A program made the position numbers and the translations under genes. The notes under the pieces are model-generated. The model was not told where the DNA came from. It saw only the letters and a list, made by a program, of their open reading frames with translations, and made no database searches. Positions 46,412 through 58,414 of a stretch of 64,000 nucleotides of DNA are shown piece by piece. Source of the DNA: Blepharisma japonicum (taxonomy: Eukaryota > Ciliophora > Heterotrichea > Heterotrichida > Blepharismidae). The stretch's first letter is position 1. Every line of letters starts with the position of its first letter. Where the stretch lies: positions 248,001 through 312,000 of the forward strand of contig CATKHK010000045.1 of assembly GCA_949751835.1 (NCBI GenBank). The letters run 5' to 3'.

Positions 46412-46492
46412 CGACAGTAGCAGGATTCGAACCTGCGCGGGAGATCCCAACAGATTTCAAGTCTGTCGCCTTAACCACTCGGCCATACTGTC
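46412..46492 (-). tRNA. tRNA-Ser (UGA)
   Basis: On the minus strand the acceptor arm GACAGTA pairs with TACTGTC. The D arm is GGCCGAGTGGTTAAGGC, the anticodon loop CTTGAAA gives TGA, a long class II variable arm follows, and the T arm has GGTTCGAATCC. The long variable arm and the sequence identify tRNA-Ser, decoding UCA. The anticodon letters UGA are not a UGA suppressor. Confidence 0.95.
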
Positions 46493-47046
46493 TATCATAA
46501 ATTCTTATTAATGATTATTTATTTGTATAGAATTTATATTGAAATATATTTTATATCTCTGATGAATAAAAAATAACAGAGTACTAGCTTAATGTATCCT
46601 TTATTAAAGAGTCAAGCATTAAAGCTGCTTCTCAAGTAATTATTGTTATAATTTCTTGAATTTTAACTATTTCGATATTAACCTGTATAAAATATTATCA
46701 TTTTCAGTTATTTATTGATTATGTTTTAAATTAAGACAAGTATGACCTTAAATCAATAAAATCATGATTAAGATATCAGAAAAATCAATGAAATCAAATT
46801 GTATTAATATTTGAATTTTCTAATATATTAATAATTATAGAAAATGCATTTTGAGTAAAAAAGTGTAATTTTTAAATAATTCCTTTATTTAACTTCAATT
46901 TTTTATTTTTATCATATTACTTAGACACTTTAATAATCAAAGCATAAAGATGAAAATTCAAAATCATATAAGCATAAATATCTTGCAAGTAAAAAATGAT
47001 TATGCAAAGTATATTTATCCTGAACATTATTTAAATGTCTAGATTC
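46493..47046. other. Non-coding spacer, 554 bp
   Basis: AT-rich spacer between tRNA-Ser and the 3' end of the next gene. Stops are dense in all frames, and no RNA or repeat was recognised. Confidence 0.5.
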
Positions 47047-47868
47047 TTAAGAATCAATAGAATTTCCACTTGCCAGATTCTCTTCAAATGCAATTTCTCT
47101 CATCTCCTGCTCTTTTTCTCGCCATCTTTTGCAAGTCGTTTCTTTTGCTTTAATTATCAATTTTTTAATTATCAAGGGCTTAATACATTTCCCCAAGGTT
47201 TCTATGAATTCGCAAGGTGTCTGAGTTTCAACAACCAAAAATACCCATCCATTCATAAAATGTGAAGTAACTTCATTAAGCTGAATTTTAAAGCTTGCAG
47301 AATGAGTACCAAGCTTTGAGTCATAAGTTAGTGTACTTGTAGTATGGCCTTTTATCATGATATCACCACTCATATTCTTTTTTATTACTTTTGGCGGATT
47401 TTCTGCAGAGTAGATAGACACTTTTATCTGGATTCTTTCTTCTATTGGAATCGCTACCATTCCCTCATTTTTGAGTGAAACGCTGAACGAAAAGTATTTG
47501 CCCTTGCAGACAGGTGAAGGAATTTTATCAACTAATGAAAGACTGAAATCATATGTTTCTGCTTCTGGACATATCAGCTCCAAAATATTTTTTTTTGTTG
47601 GAGTTGGGCCTTGAACTGATTCCGAAGGAACATTCACTTGCTGTAGCCTCTCAATCTCGTTTCTGATATCTTGAAATTTGGAATTAATAATACTATTTTG
47701 TTCAATCACTTGCTTCATCAACTTAATTTGAGACATGAGAAAACCTATATATTTTTGTCCAACCTGGCTATTTTTGCTATTTGAAGAACTCCAGCCTTGT
47801 GGACTTGCGTTTGCTGTTTAAAATTTACACTCGTTTTCATCTTGGGCAAAGCTTTCACCAGTATTCAT
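47047..47868 (-). CDS. Hypothetical coiled-coil plus beta-domain protein
   Basis: 268 residues in two exons; the 15-nt intron 47814-47828 (GTAAATTTTAAACAG) lies near the start. The head is Ser/Asn-rich. A short coiled coil (SQIKLMKQVIEQNSIINSKF) follows, then about 110 residues with alternating strands (YFSFSVSLKNEGM, RIQIKVSIYSAENPP, SASFKIQLNEVTS, NGWVFLVVET) that look like an immunoglobulin- or C2-like sandwich. A basic helix is next (IIKKLIIKAKETTCKRWREK). I do not recognise the family. Stop TAA. Confidence 0.75.
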
Positions 47869-48358
47869 TTTCTAAAATAAATGGTTTTCATGATTTTTTA
47901 TCATTAACATCAGTAGCAACTAAATCTTAATAAGAGAGAATAGTAAATAATAGAATCAATGGAAACTACCTTAATTTTCATAATTTATGAAACTACCATA
48001 TTTCATTTTGTACATCAGAATTTCCATTTGCTGTAAAAAGGAAATTCATCAAAAAAGAAGCATCAGAAATTAAGCCCTAATGAAAAAATGTTTTATAATT
48101 ATTAATATTTATGCAAATTATTTTTGATCGGGTCGTTTTTATGTTCATTTCTGAAAGGATTTTGAGAAGATCTATTAAAAGCTAATGACGATAATTCTAT
48201 TTCTAACTATATTAGAATTGAATTTATTATCTTTTTTTAAATAGGGAAAATTTTGAGTTGTATTGATATATAACAATATGTAAAAAAGATCTTAATTTCG
48301 TAATGTTATTGTTAAATTTATTTATAAAGCCTTATTAACAATAGATTTCCCTATTTTT
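47869..48358. other. Non-coding spacer, 490 bp
   Basis: AT-rich spacer between two minus-strand genes: promoter of the downstream gene and 3' region of the ankyrin gene. No other element was seen. Confidence 0.5.
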
Positions 48359-49522
48359 CTAAATTCGCTTTTCTTCCCAAAATTTTGGGATTGAGATATC
48401 CACTGATTCTCCCAATTGACTAATTGAGCTGACAAACGATTGAGATTTTTCATCTAATTCCTCTCTAAATATTTCAGTGAATTCAAACTCTCTTCCAGCT
48501 CTATTCAATTTTTCTATGACTTCTGGAGATAATCCTTGCAGCTCATCACCAGTTACAGACTTAATAGCATTTTCCTTTTCAATGTTTTTCTTTCTAGCTT
48601 GGCTTATGCCTTTTTGTATTAGTTTATACTCTAAGTAGGAAGTAATCATAGGGTTTTCCGATATAATCAGTGTTTCTTCATAATGATAAGTCACATCTAC
48701 ATTAAGTTCTTCTATCAAAAACCTTAATAAATCCAGATATTTTCTATAAGGATATTTATTGGCTCCAATTGTTGCTAATTGTATAGCATTTTCTGATCTT
48801 TTATTCAGTTTGTGAAAATTTGCATTACACTTCTTATAAAGAAGCATCGCAAGCGAGAGGTTTCCATTTCGGCAACTTATTAAGGCACAATTTTCACCGG
48901 CTCTTTCATCTTCATTATGTACATTAAATTCGTCTGGCACAGATTTACTATCAAAATAATTAACAAGAAAATCAACGATATCAATTTTGCCTCTTTCACA
49001 AGCTCTCTGTATGGCCGATGAACCTTTTATCGGCTTTTTTTTGAGGAATTTTGAATTAAAAATTGAAAAATCTTCCGATTTTTCCTCATGGATTGAAAAT
49101 TCTGTAGCTTGCATTTCTTTGAATTCAAGATAAAGCGGCAAGTAATATTTCAAGAGATCAAGGTGCCCATACTCGCAAATGACGTCCATTGGAGTTTTCC
49201 CAACCGCATTGAATACGTCATTCATCGCTTCGATTTTAGCCTTACAATTTTCAATAAGAAATTTAACTATACTTGCCTTTCCTATCCTAATTGCAAACGC
49301 TAAACTATTTATTTCGACCTATTTTAAAATTACTCCTTGTATCTCTATCAATGGCTCATCGATATCAAACAAAGGAACAAATTTTGGCCTCTGCCGAATA
49401 TAGACCTTTCATAAGTGACTTAAAGTTCCCACTTTTTCAAGATCTATCGCTGTATATATTTTTGACTTCAATTCTTCTTTAGTTATTTGAGGACCAATTA
49501 CTCTAGATATGCATACACCCAT
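48359..49522 (-). CDS. Ankyrin-repeat protein with MGVCIS N-terminus
   Basis: 382 residues in two exons; the intron is 49319-49333 (GTAATTTTAAAATAG, 15 nt). Four or five ankyrin repeats are visible (NSLAFAIRIGKASIVKFLIE, GKTPMDVICEYGHLDLLKYY, SSAIQRACERGKIDIVDFLV, NCALISCRNGNLSLAMLLY). A helical C-terminal region contains LSPEVIEKLNRAGREFEF. Two predicted lipid sites at the start (Gly2, Cys4 of MGVCIS) suggest membrane attachment. TGA Trp at SHLWKVYI in exon 1. Function is probably a binding scaffold. Stop TAG. Confidence 0.85.
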
Positions 49523-49702
49523 AATAATTATTAAAGGTCAATAAATGTTCAATAAAACGCTCATTTATTTCTTCTCGGTAAAATTTCCAAATTATTATGA
49601 TATATCTAAATTTCTCTAAACAATTAAAATTCTTTTTCTTTGATTAGCATATATAGCGAAACAGTCGACTGAGCCTCTTTAATAGGATTTAAATATATAA
49701 AA

Positions 49703-51373
49703 ATGAATAGACCAAATTCGGCATTGTCAAGACATAAAGCAAATCAGCAAGCAACAGTTCCAAATGTCCAACGAAAAGAGCAGCAAATGCCTAAGCTTCA
49801 GTCATTTATTGATGACCGAGACTTTTTAGGCGCCTTAACATTTCTTGAAATCCAAAAATCAGCCGCTCGAGATGAGAAGCTGTTACTGTGGTTGGCATAT
49901 TCAGCATTTCATGCTGGGGAGTATAAAAAAGCTATAGAAGCTTATGATGAACTCATGAAAAATCCTGGATATTCTCCTGAGCTTCATACTTATAAAGCAT
50001 GTTGCTATTATGCCCTATGCCAATATGATGAAGCTTACGAAGAGTGTACGAAGGCTCCCGAAACTCCTTTATTAGTAAGACTTATGTTCCATATCGCTCA
50101 CAAGCGTGGAGATGAAAATGCTGTATTGGTTTATCATCAGAAAATAGGCCAAAGTACCCCAGATCAGCTATGCATGGCTGCGATACATTATTTGAGAAGC
50201 CACTTTGATGAAGCCAATGATATTTATAAAAAATTATTACTAGATAACAGAGATTTTAATGCGCTCAATGTGTATGTTGCTTTATGCTACTACAAGCTAG
50301 ACTATTTTGAAGTTAGCAATGAAATTTTACAGGTATACCTAAACCAGCACCCTGATAGTGTAATTGCAGTAAATTTAAAGGCCTGTAACCAATTTCAACT
50401 TTTCAATGGAAAAGCGGCTGAACAAGAGCTGAAAGGGATTTCTTCAGCTGCTGAAAGTGGAAACGTGTTTAATGACAGTGACTTGCTAAGACATAACTTG
50501 GTTGTATTTAGAAATGGAGAAAATGCTTTGCAAGTGTTACCTCCATTAATTGATATCATCCCTGAAGCTCGCTTAAATCTAGTAATTTATCACTTACGAA
50601 ATGATGAAGTCCAGGAAGCCTTCAAACTCATAAAAGACGTAGAGCCTACTGTTCCTAGAGAATACATACTTAAAGGAGTTGTTTATGCTATGCTTGGGCA
50701 AGAAACAGAAAATAGAGAGCACCTCAAGCTTGCGCAAACACTATTTCAGCTCGTAGGAGCCTCTGCAAGTGAATGTGATACAATTCCTGGCAGACAATGT
50801 ATGGCATCTTGCTTCTTTTTGCTTCAACAATTCGAAGATGTGCTTGTTTATCTTAAGTCAGTGAAAGCTTATTTCCCAAACGATGATGATTTCAATTGGA
50901 ACTTTGGTATTGCATCAGCTGCTGCAGGCGAGTATAAAGACGCAGAAGAGTCTCTGTCATTAATTCAGAATGAAAGACTAAAAATGGATTATGCGTATAT
51001 AAGCTGGCTCTGTAGGGCTTATATAATGAATGGAAAGCCAAGTATGGCTTGGAGTATTTACTTCAACATGGAAAATTCCAATGAGTCTTTTTCCTTGCTG
51101 CAACTCATTGCCAATGACTGCTATAGAATGGGACAGTTTTATTACTCTCTTAAAGCTTTTGACGTGCTGGAAAGACTTGATCCTGATCCTGAGTACTGGG
51201 AAGGCAAAAGGGGGGCTGCTGTTGGAGTTTTTCAGATGGTTGTAGCTGGAAAAGAAAGTAAAGACAGATTGGTTGAGACTGTAGAAATCTTGAGAAATAC
51301 GAATAATCCACAAGTAGAATACATTGTAAGAGTCATTAATAAGTGGGCAAAAGAAAACAACGTTAAAGTTTAA
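49703..51373 (+). CDS. IFT56: Intraflagellar transport protein IFT56 (TTC26)
   Basis: 556 residues, the usual length. TPR repeats run through the protein. Blocks such as [74 protein letters not shown] and [20 protein letters not shown] are near-identical to metazoan TTC26/DYF-13. It is a peripheral IFT-B subunit needed for transport of selected motility proteins into cilia. No intron and no TGA: all Trp codons are TGG, unlike most neighbours. Start ATG 49703; stop TAA. Confidence 0.95.
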   Translation: MNRPNSALSRHKANQQATVPNVQRKEQQMPKLQSFIDDRDFLGALTFLEIQKSAARDEKLLLWLAYSAFHAGEYKKAIEAYDELMKNPGYSPELHTYKACCYYALCQYDEAYEECTKAPETPLLVRLMFHIAHKRGDENAVLVYHQKIGQSTPDQLCMAAIHYLRSHFDEANDIYKKLLLDNRDFNALNVYVALCYYKLDYFEVSNEILQVYLNQHPDSVIAVNLKACNQFQLFNGKAAEQELKGISSAAESGNVFNDSDLLRHNLVVFRNGENALQVLPPLIDIIPEARLNLVIYHLRNDEVQEAFKLIKDVEPTVPREYILKGVVYAMLGQETENREHLKLAQTLFQLVGASASECDTIPGRQCMASCFFLLQQFEDVLVYLKSVKAYFPNDDDFNWNFGIASAAAGEYKDAEESLSLIQNERLKMDYAYISWLCRAYIMNGKPSMAWSIYFNMENSNESFSLLQLIANDCYRMGQFYYSLKAFDVLERLDPDPEYWEGKRGAAVGVFQMVVAGKESKDRLVETVEILRNTNNPQVEYIVRVINKWAKENNVKV

Positions 51374-51496
51374 GCAATCTCAAATTATTATTAATAGAAA
51401 TAAATTAGAATACCAACATATTTATATCCATGTATCTTAAGCTTATATCATTTATAAATAATCCGTCTTATAAATTTGTAATAATCCGAGTTAATA

Positions 51497-53341
51497 TTAA
51501 TTATTATCTTGATTTGTGCATTCCTTTTCTTGCTCAGCCCACAACTGAGCGTAATATCCATTAATTTCCAACAAAAGCTTGTGAGTACCTCTTTCAATGA
51601 TGCATCCATCTTTCAGCACAATAATTTCATCAGCTTTCATTATAGTGGATAGTCTATGTGCAATTATGATTGTTGTTCTATTTCTACTTACCATATCTAA
51701 GCTATTTTGTATTTGCTTCTCAGTTAAAGAATCAAGTGACGATGTCGCTTCATCAAAGCATAAAATTGATGGTTGCTTTAATATAGCTCTGGCAATAGCA
51801 ACCCTTTGCCTTTCCCCTCCACTTAGACGGATTCCTTTTTCTCCTACCATAGTTTGATACCCTTCATGCAGCTTTTCAGTAAAACTGTCAAGTTGAGCTT
51901 GGTGAGCTGACCATTTTATTTTATCAATTGTATGCTGAGAATTCATGTCAAATTTTGGATCCCATGCTGAGCCATATGCTATATTATATCCTAATGTATC
52001 ATTAAATAGACTGCAGTCTTGTGGGACTATTGCTATATGTCTTCTCAATGATGACTGGGAAAGAGTTTTTATGTCATATCCATCTAAAAATATAGATCCA
52101 TTGGTAATATCATAAAATCTATACAAGAGTCTTACAAGTGTGCTTTTCCCACAGCCAGTTTTTCCTACAATTCCTATAGTCTTGCCAGGAGAAAGCTTAA
52201 AATTTATATTTTTAAGTACCAAAGGATATTCTGGTGAATATCCAAAGTCTACATTTTTAAACTCAATCTCCCCTTTGCAATAGTCCAGTTTTACTGCATT
52301 TTGCTTGTCTTCAATTTCTAGTTTTTCGTTTAATAATCCAAATACTCCTTCAATATCGATAATTGCTTGCTTTATCGTATCATAATAGACACCTATTGCT
52401 TGCAAAGGAGTATATATCTGGCTAATAAAGCCTTGCATCAAAACAAAATCCCCGACTTTTTTATTTCCTTGATATATTTCGTAAGCTATTAAACATAAAG
52501 CAATACTTGTCCCCAAAATGATACAAACTTGCTGCCCTGTATTTAATAGCACTAAAGATGCATGCATCCTTACTTTTTCTTTACGAAATTCATAAAAAGC
52601 AGAGCTACATCTTTTTGTTTCATGGTCTTCAGCATTGAAGTACTTTACTGTTTCAAAATTAAATAAAGCATCTGTTGCTTTTTGGGAAAATTTATTATCG
52701 TTCGCATTTATGTTTCTTTGGATTTGGGACCTTCATTCGCTCGCGAAAATAGTGAAAATAATATATATAATGACAGTCCCTAACACAATCATAGGGTAAT
52801 AAAGCTCGTATTTCAGTGAGAGATAAGTCATAACAAACATAATCTGCAGTATAACTGGCCCAAATGAAAACAATAGCGTTCTGAGCACCAAAGGAACTGA
52901 CGTTGCTCCTCTTTGTAAGCACCTTAATATTTTCCCCGTTTCTCTTGCTATATGAAATTTCATACTCAGATTCAGTACATGGTTGAATACTTTTGCTGCC
53001 AGCTCAGTTTGGAGTTTCGATTCCACAAAGACAAAGGAAAGGGTTTTTAAACTATTACAAATTTCAATGAAAAATCTGATTAAAACTTACTCAAGCAAAC
53101 AAAAGGCACCGATGTAGTAATAGTTGACGTCTCCGACTGCAAGCTGGTCTACAATAGATTTCAATACAATTGTGGCCAGAAGCTTAAGGAGATTATAAAC
53201 TACTAGTAAAGTTAGCGAGGAAAGAAGGATTAATCTTTGGCAGCAGTTGATGCCATTTCAGCAATAAGGTGCTGTGAATTTCAGAAATTTTCAATATGAG
53301 ACTGGCTTTTCATGGGTATCACCTCGAATTTTCTTCCCCAT
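51497..53341 (-). CDS. ABCB6/HMT1-like half ABC transporter
   Basis: 609 residues in two exons; the intron is 53076-53090 (GTAAGTTTTAATCAG, 15 nt). One transmembrane domain (about residues 30-340, at least five hydrophobic spans) is followed by one ATPase domain. The segment DALFNFETVKYFNAED matches the ABCB6/ABCB7/HMT group, nearest ABCB6 as far as I recall. The ATPase is complete: Walker A GKTGCGKST, Q-loop IVPQDCSLF, signature LSGGERQRVAIARA, Walker B ILCFDEATSSLD, H-loop IIIAHRLST. It is expected to work as a homodimer exporting porphyrins, metal-thiol conjugates or similar from an organelle. No clear mitochondrial presequence is seen (MGKKIRGDTHEKPVSYW). TGA Trp codons occur in the first span and at ASEWRSQ. 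Confidence 0.87.
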
Positions 53342-53676
53342 TTATACTCGGATTAACTTATTTAATAACTCTCATATTACTTGGTAAATAATGAAAGAAT
53401 ATAATGAAAATTCGCACATTGATTGTAGTCAAAATTTTTTCAGTTGCTATTTTTGCTGGTCTTTTTAAATTTTATAATATGTTATTTTATATAGACAGAG
53501 GAAATTCAAATCCTTGTAAGATTCTAAGCATTTTATATAAATTTTATGATCAGAATTCTTCTTTTATTTTCTAACCAGACAGCAATATTATTTTCCTTAA
53601 AATTCTATAAATAGCACATCAGATCTTTATTTTTGTTAGCTTTGTCTGTCATTTACAATGATTATCAATAAACTCC
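53342..53676. other. Non-coding divergent promoter region, 335 bp
   Basis: AT-rich region between the ABC transporter and the reductase gene, which are transcribed away from each other. It presumably holds both promoters. No specific site was identified. Confidence 0.5.
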
Positions 53677-54681
53677 ATGATGAGAGCTATTCTTTTGCAA
53701 GGCCCAAATAAATTTAGGCTAAAGCAAGTCCCGATCCCTAAGCCTGCAAAAGGGGAAGTTCTTATCCATATGGAGGCAGCTCCAATAAATCCATCAGATA
53801 TCATATGTCTTCGAGGTGGAATCCAAAATCAATATCCATTAATCCCGGGATTCGAAGGCTCAGGTACAGTAATTGAAAGTGGCAGCGGATTTTTAGGCTG
53901 AAGTTTGAAAGGTAAGCGTGTCGCGTGCTTCACTGATGTAGGAAACGGTACATGGTCTGAATATGTTGTCACATCAGCCAAAAAATGCATGCAATTACCT
54001 AAAGACGTTTCCTTTGAGCAAGGAGCCTGCAGCTTTACAAATCCTATAGCAGCAGTTATCATCATGGACACTATCAAAGAAAACAGTCATAAAGCGATCA
54101 TTCAGACTGCAGCTGCATCTTCGTTAGGAAAAATGATATTAAGATCATGTATAAAAGAGAATATTCCTGTTATTAATGTTGTTAGAAGGGATGAGCAAGT
54201 AAAAGTATTGAAGGAAATCGGAGCAAAATACATTGTGAATTCTTCAAATAGGAATTTTGAGTATGAATTGAAGAAACACATAGATAGCTTAAACGCTACA
54301 GCAGCTTTTGATTGCGTTGGCGGAGAAATGACTGGGAGTCTAATAAATTTGCTAGGAAAAAATTCAGTTGTATATGTATATGGGATGCTGAGCCAGGAAA
54401 AAATTGCTGAAATTGATCCAGCTGAATTGATATTTAATAGGAAAAAAATTGAAGGATTATGGACACAAGAAATTATCAAGAGGAAAGGAGCTTATTATAT
54501 GCTTAAGGTACTTAAAAAGATTGTAAAAGAGCTGTCAGGAACTCTGAAAACTGACATTGCAAATGAGTTTGATTTAGGAGAAATTGATACCGCGTTAAAT
54601 TACTATAGAGATAATCCAAGTGCTGGCAAAATTTTATTGAAACCAAAGATGCCAGCAGAAGAAAAAAATAAAAGTGCATAA
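53677..54681 (+). CDS. Zinc-free MDR reductase (quinone oxidoreductase/MECR-like)
   Basis: 334 residues. The GroES-like half has VLIHMEAAPINPSDIICLRG and IPGFEGSGTVIESG. The Rossmann half has IIQTAAASSLGKMILRS, INVVRRDEQVKVLKEIGAKY and AAFDCVGG. The zinc ligands of alcohol dehydrogenases are absent, as in quinone oxidoreductases and trans-2-enoyl-CoA reductases, so it should use NADPH to reduce a quinone or enoyl group. NINPSD-type AAPINPSD is shared by both groups and does not decide between them. The frame passes one TGA Trp (FLGWSLKG) after residue 74. Start ATG 53677 (a second ATG follows directly); stop TAA. Confidence 0.85.
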
Positions 54682-54793
54682 CAAAAATGATAATTTATTT
54701 AAATTTAGATAAACTTGCTTATTTGTCTAATAATTTTGCATAGCGAGCTAAAATTGATTAATTTTAATGTATCTTTAGACAAAAATCTTTAAA

Positions 54794-57700
54794 ATGTCAG
54801 TTCCCCATCGCGCCCGAGCTCGTATCGATCACCTTCACCTTTACAACTTTAAATCCTTTTCAGAGGATCATGATATTGGCCCTTTCTTAGACTTTACTGC
54901 TATTATTGGCCCAAATGGCGGTGGCAAAAGCAATATAATGGATGCTATAAGCTTCGTCCTTGGAGTGCGTTCAGCTGATCTTCGTGCAACTAACCTCAAA
55001 GAGCTTGTCTATCGTAAAGAAAACGAAAAAGTCAGTGACAATAGTCGTTCAACCTACGTAGAGCTTTATTTTTACACTGAAGAAGATGAACAAATCATTT
55101 TTAAGCGCACAATTTCTCCAACGGGAATTAGTGAATATTTCATAAATGAAAACAAGCAAGCAAGTGATGCTTATCAGGAGACTCTTCAGAGATTTAATAT
55201 TTTAGTCAAAGCCAGAAATTTTTTGATTTTCCAAGGCCAAGTGGACTCTTTAGCTATGAAGAGCGGGAAAGAGCTTACTGCCCTATTTGAAAAGATTTCA
55301 GGATCTGATGACTATAAACAGGCTTATGAAGAAAGTAAAGCACAGATGGAAAGCTGTGAAGAAAATATGAAAGCAATTTCTAATAAATTGACCTATCTGA
55401 CTAATGAAAAAAAGAAATTAAAAGAGCAAAAATCCCATGCAAAAGACTATGAAAATTTAATTAACAAAGTCAAATCCCTGCAGGTCACATATCAGCTACT
55501 GCAGTTTTCTATATTAGAAAGAGAAATAGCAGGCAAAAATAAGCAAGTTGATGGCAAAAAGAAAGGACTTGAAGACGCAAGAATAAAAAAAGAAAAATCA
55601 GCTGTTGGATTGAGAGAAAGTGGAAATAATTTTAAACAATATGAGCAAGAGCTGATGAATGTAATTGATGACTTGGCCAATAAAAACAACTTGATCTTAA
55701 TAAAAAAACCTGAGTTAAACAAGCTGAAAGAAAACTTAAAGCAATTCCAATTACGCATTCAAGCCAAAGAAGACAGTCTGGAGCAGCTAAAAACTAATTT
55801 AGACAATAGCAAAAAGAGATCTGAGCAAATGAAAAACGAATTAATCATTTTTGATGAAGAAATCCAAAAGAAATTGCATGAACAAATACAAGAACTCAAA
55901 GTCGATTTAGATGAAAACCAAAAAGAAAGATACATGCAGCTTAAAAAGGAAGCAGGATTAAGAACTTTTATGGAGAAAAAAGAGCTGGAAAGGGTCAAAC
56001 GAGAACTTGGTTCTAAAGAAATGAATTTTTCTTATTTGAAGCAAAGTCAAAATGCTAAACTCGAAGAAAAAAGTAAATTAGATGAAGATATTTCTGGGCT
56101 TGAGCAGCAGATCAATAGAAAAAATGATGAAAAATCGCGCTTTGAAGATGTCAGGAAAGATACAGTCAACGATATTAAAAAAGCAACCATGAAAAATGAA
56201 AAAGATAAAGAAAGAGAGTTGGAGCTTCTAGAAAGACTCAGAATGCTGGAAGGAAAAGTAAGGGAATATGAGACAGTAAGTTTGGTTAAGAAAGAAAAAG
56301 AAAAAGAAAAAACAATTGTCGCTGATATGATGAGGCAAAATAAAAAGGTCCGAGGCTTCTTCAGAGATCTTGTAGTACCTATTCAACCTCGCTATTCGAT
56401 GGCTGTTGAAGCTAGCTTAGGAAGCATCCTTGATTACTTAGTAGTAGAAGATGCTGAAACTGCTGCTTTTGTCCATACAAAGCTCAAAGAAAATTCTTTA
56501 CTGAAAGATATCGTGGTTCTTGAAAATGTTCCTGAAGGCCAAGTCAATGAAAATTTACGCCATGCTGTGTCAAATCTTGGGACTTTGCTACCTGACATTT
56601 TGACTTATGATAGAAATTATGGACTTGATAAAGCAGTTCTTGCATTTACAGGCTCTCGTGTAGTCGCTGAAGATATAAATAAAGCTGAGTCTTTAAGGAG
56701 AATCAAAGGTATTCGACAAGTGGTCACAATCGATGGAGTTACTATAAAAAATGGAATGATCAGCTCAGCTCCTTCAAAAAGACGCTTTGAAAAAGGCTCA
56801 CAAAAGCTTGATATCCTAGTTAAAGAAACTGAAGATATAAGGGCCCAACTTCATGATCTGCAGCAAAGCTTGAGGGGAGAAAACACACTCACCAATTTGA
56901 AGCAAAATTTAGTAGAATATGAAAATAAAATTGCTTCAATTGATAATGAAATTGCAGGGATGAGTGAAAAAATGCAAAATCTCATGGGAAATCGCAAGGA
57001 TTTGATTAAAGACACCAAAGCTATTGAAAACCAATTGAATTTGCTGCAGCGGCAAATTTCTACACAAAAAGACCAGCTTTATGCTATTGAGTCATCAATT
57101 TCTTCAATTGAAGACTCTGTATTTAGTGACTTCTGCAGAGAACTTGGCATCGAAAATATCAAGTCATTAGAAGGGAAAGGCCTTGAAGAAGCCAATAAAC
57201 TGCAAGAAGAAATCAATCGTCTTCGCCAAGAATACAGCAAAGTAGAATGGCAATTATCCTCTTTAAACCTTGAATCCTCAGAAGAAGCAGTATCGCGCAT
57301 GAGAAGCTCAATCGCAAAAGACAAATCCGAGCTAACCAAAATAAACGACCGCTATCAAGAGCTTGACAAAGAGCTAAACAAATTAAAAGATGCCCAAGCC
57401 CAACTTAAATCTTCAGAAGACAAGCTTAAGGAAGAAATTCAGCGTATGAAAGATCTTCTGACCTCACAGCAAGACAAATTCGATAAGACATTAAAAGCTT
57501 GCTCTATATTAGAAAAAGATCTATCTAATGAAGAAAGAGAGCTGGAGCATTTATATCAACAGAAACAACAGAGAATTGAGGAATTCCAAATGAAAAATTT
57601 AGATGTACCGTTGAGAAGGACTGATGATGACACTCCTGATATTGATTTTTCTGGACTGGATGTAAAATATGTAAGAATGAGCTCTGAGCAGCTTGATAAA

Positions 57701-58414
57701 GAGTCAGAAAGTATTGCAAGTTTAATTGAAAAAGAAAGCAAAAATCTAGAGCAGCTAGCATCATCTGGGAAATGCACGTTTAATCAAGATAAACTAGAAG
57801 ACTTAGAAAGAAAAGAAGAAGAAACTACGAAGCAGCTTGAAGACTTCAATAGACTACTGAACGATGCTAAAGCAAATTTCCAAGAAATCAAAGAAAAAAG
57901 AAGGTTTTGCTTTATGAATATGTTTAACTCTGTAGAAGGAGCAATCAATAGAATCTACAAAGAAATGACAAAAAGCTCTAAAAATAACTATTATGGAGGA
58001 AGCGCATTATTATATGTAGAAGATAATGATGAACCTTATAATGGAGGTGTCGTATATTCCCCGACACCACCTGGAAAGCGATGCATGTATGAGATGGAGC
58101 AGCTTTCTGGAGGTGAAAAAACGATTGCTGCTTTATCTTTACTATTTGCAGTCCATTCTGCTATGCCATCACCTTTCTATATTTTGGATGAGATTGATGC
58201 TTTTCTTGACTTTGATAACTGCCAATTACTGCTGAATTATTTGCAAAAAGTTGCTGAGGAAAATTCTCAGTGTATTATCATTACGCATAAAGAAGATTTT
58301 TTCTCAAATTCAGATTCATTGATTGGAACAACATTCCTGCCATTAGAATGCTCTTCAAAGTCATTTTCACTGGATATGAGAGGATACGGGCCGAAGCAAA
58401 TGGCCGCAATTTAA
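54794..58414 (+). CDS. SMC1: Cohesin subunit SMC1
   Basis: 1206 residues, full length for the family. Walker A GPNGGGKSN (near 39-47), NFLIFQGQVDSLAMKSGKEL (typical SMC1 Q-loop region), long coiled coils about 170-490 and 670-1030, hinge about 500-660 (VRGFFRDLVVPIQPRYSMAV, LDYLVVEDAETAAF), signature LSGGEKTIAALSLLFAVH (near 1104) and Walker B YILDEIDAFLD (near 1128). With SMC3 and a kleisin it forms the cohesin ring. NFLxFQG and hinge features favour SMC1 over SMC2, 3 or 4. No intron was seen and no TGA in 1206 codons (few Trp are present). Stop TAA. Confidence 0.95.
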   Translation: MSVPHRARARIDHLHLYNFKSFSEDHDIGPFLDFTAIIGPNGGGKSNIMDAISFVLGVRSADLRATNLKELVYRKENEKVSDNSRSTYVELYFYTEEDEQIIFKRTISPTGISEYFINENKQASDAYQETLQRFNILVKARNFLIFQGQVDSLAMKSGKELTALFEKISGSDDYKQAYEESKAQMESCEENMKAISNKLTYLTNEKKKLKEQKSHAKDYENLINKVKSLQVTYQLLQFSILEREIAGKNKQVDGKKKGLEDARIKKEKSAVGLRESGNNFKQYEQELMNVIDDLANKNNLILIKKPELNKLKENLKQFQLRIQAKEDSLEQLKTNLDNSKKRSEQMKNELIIFDEEIQKKLHEQIQELKVDLDENQKERYMQLKKEAGLRTFMEKKELERVKRELGSKEMNFSYLKQSQNAKLEEKSKLDEDISGLEQQINRKNDEKSRFEDVRKDTVNDIKKATMKNEKDKERELELLERLRMLEGKVREYETVSLVKKEKEKEKTIVADMMRQNKKVRGFFRDLVVPIQPRYSMAVEASLGSILDYLVVEDAETAAFVHTKLKENSLLKDIVVLENVPEGQVNENLRHAVSNLGTLLPDILTYDRNYGLDKAVLAFTGSRVVAEDINKAESLRRIKGIRQVVTIDGVTIKNGMISSAPSKRRFEKGSQKLDILVKETEDIRAQLHDLQQSLRGENTLTNLKQNLVEYENKIASIDNEIAGMSEKMQNLMGNRKDLIKDTKAIENQLNLLQRQISTQKDQLYAIESSISSIEDSVFSDFCRELGIENIKSLEGKGLEEANKLQEEINRLRQEYSKVEWQLSSLNLESSEEAVSRMRSSIAKDKSELTKINDRYQELDKELNKLKDAQAQLKSSEDKLKEEIQRMKDLLTSQQDKFDKTLKACSILEKDLSNEERELEHLYQQKQQRIEEFQMKNLDVPLRRTDDDTPDIDFSGLDVKYVRMSSEQLDKESESIASLIEKESKNLEQLASSGKCTFNQDKLEDLERKEEETTKQLEDFNRLLNDAKANFQEIKEKRRFCFMNMFNSVEGAINRIYKEMTKSSKNNYYGGSALLYVEDNDEPYNGGVVYSPTPPGKRCMYEMEQLSGGEKTIAALSLLFAVHSAMPSPFYILDEIDAFLDFDNCQLLLNYLQKVAEENSQCIIITHKEDFFSNSDSLIGTTFLPLECSSKSFSLDMRGYGPKQMAAI

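Noticed and set aside
46412-46492. UGA suppressor tRNA
   Set aside because: The anticodon is UGA, which reads UCA (Ser). A UGA reader would need anticodon UCA.
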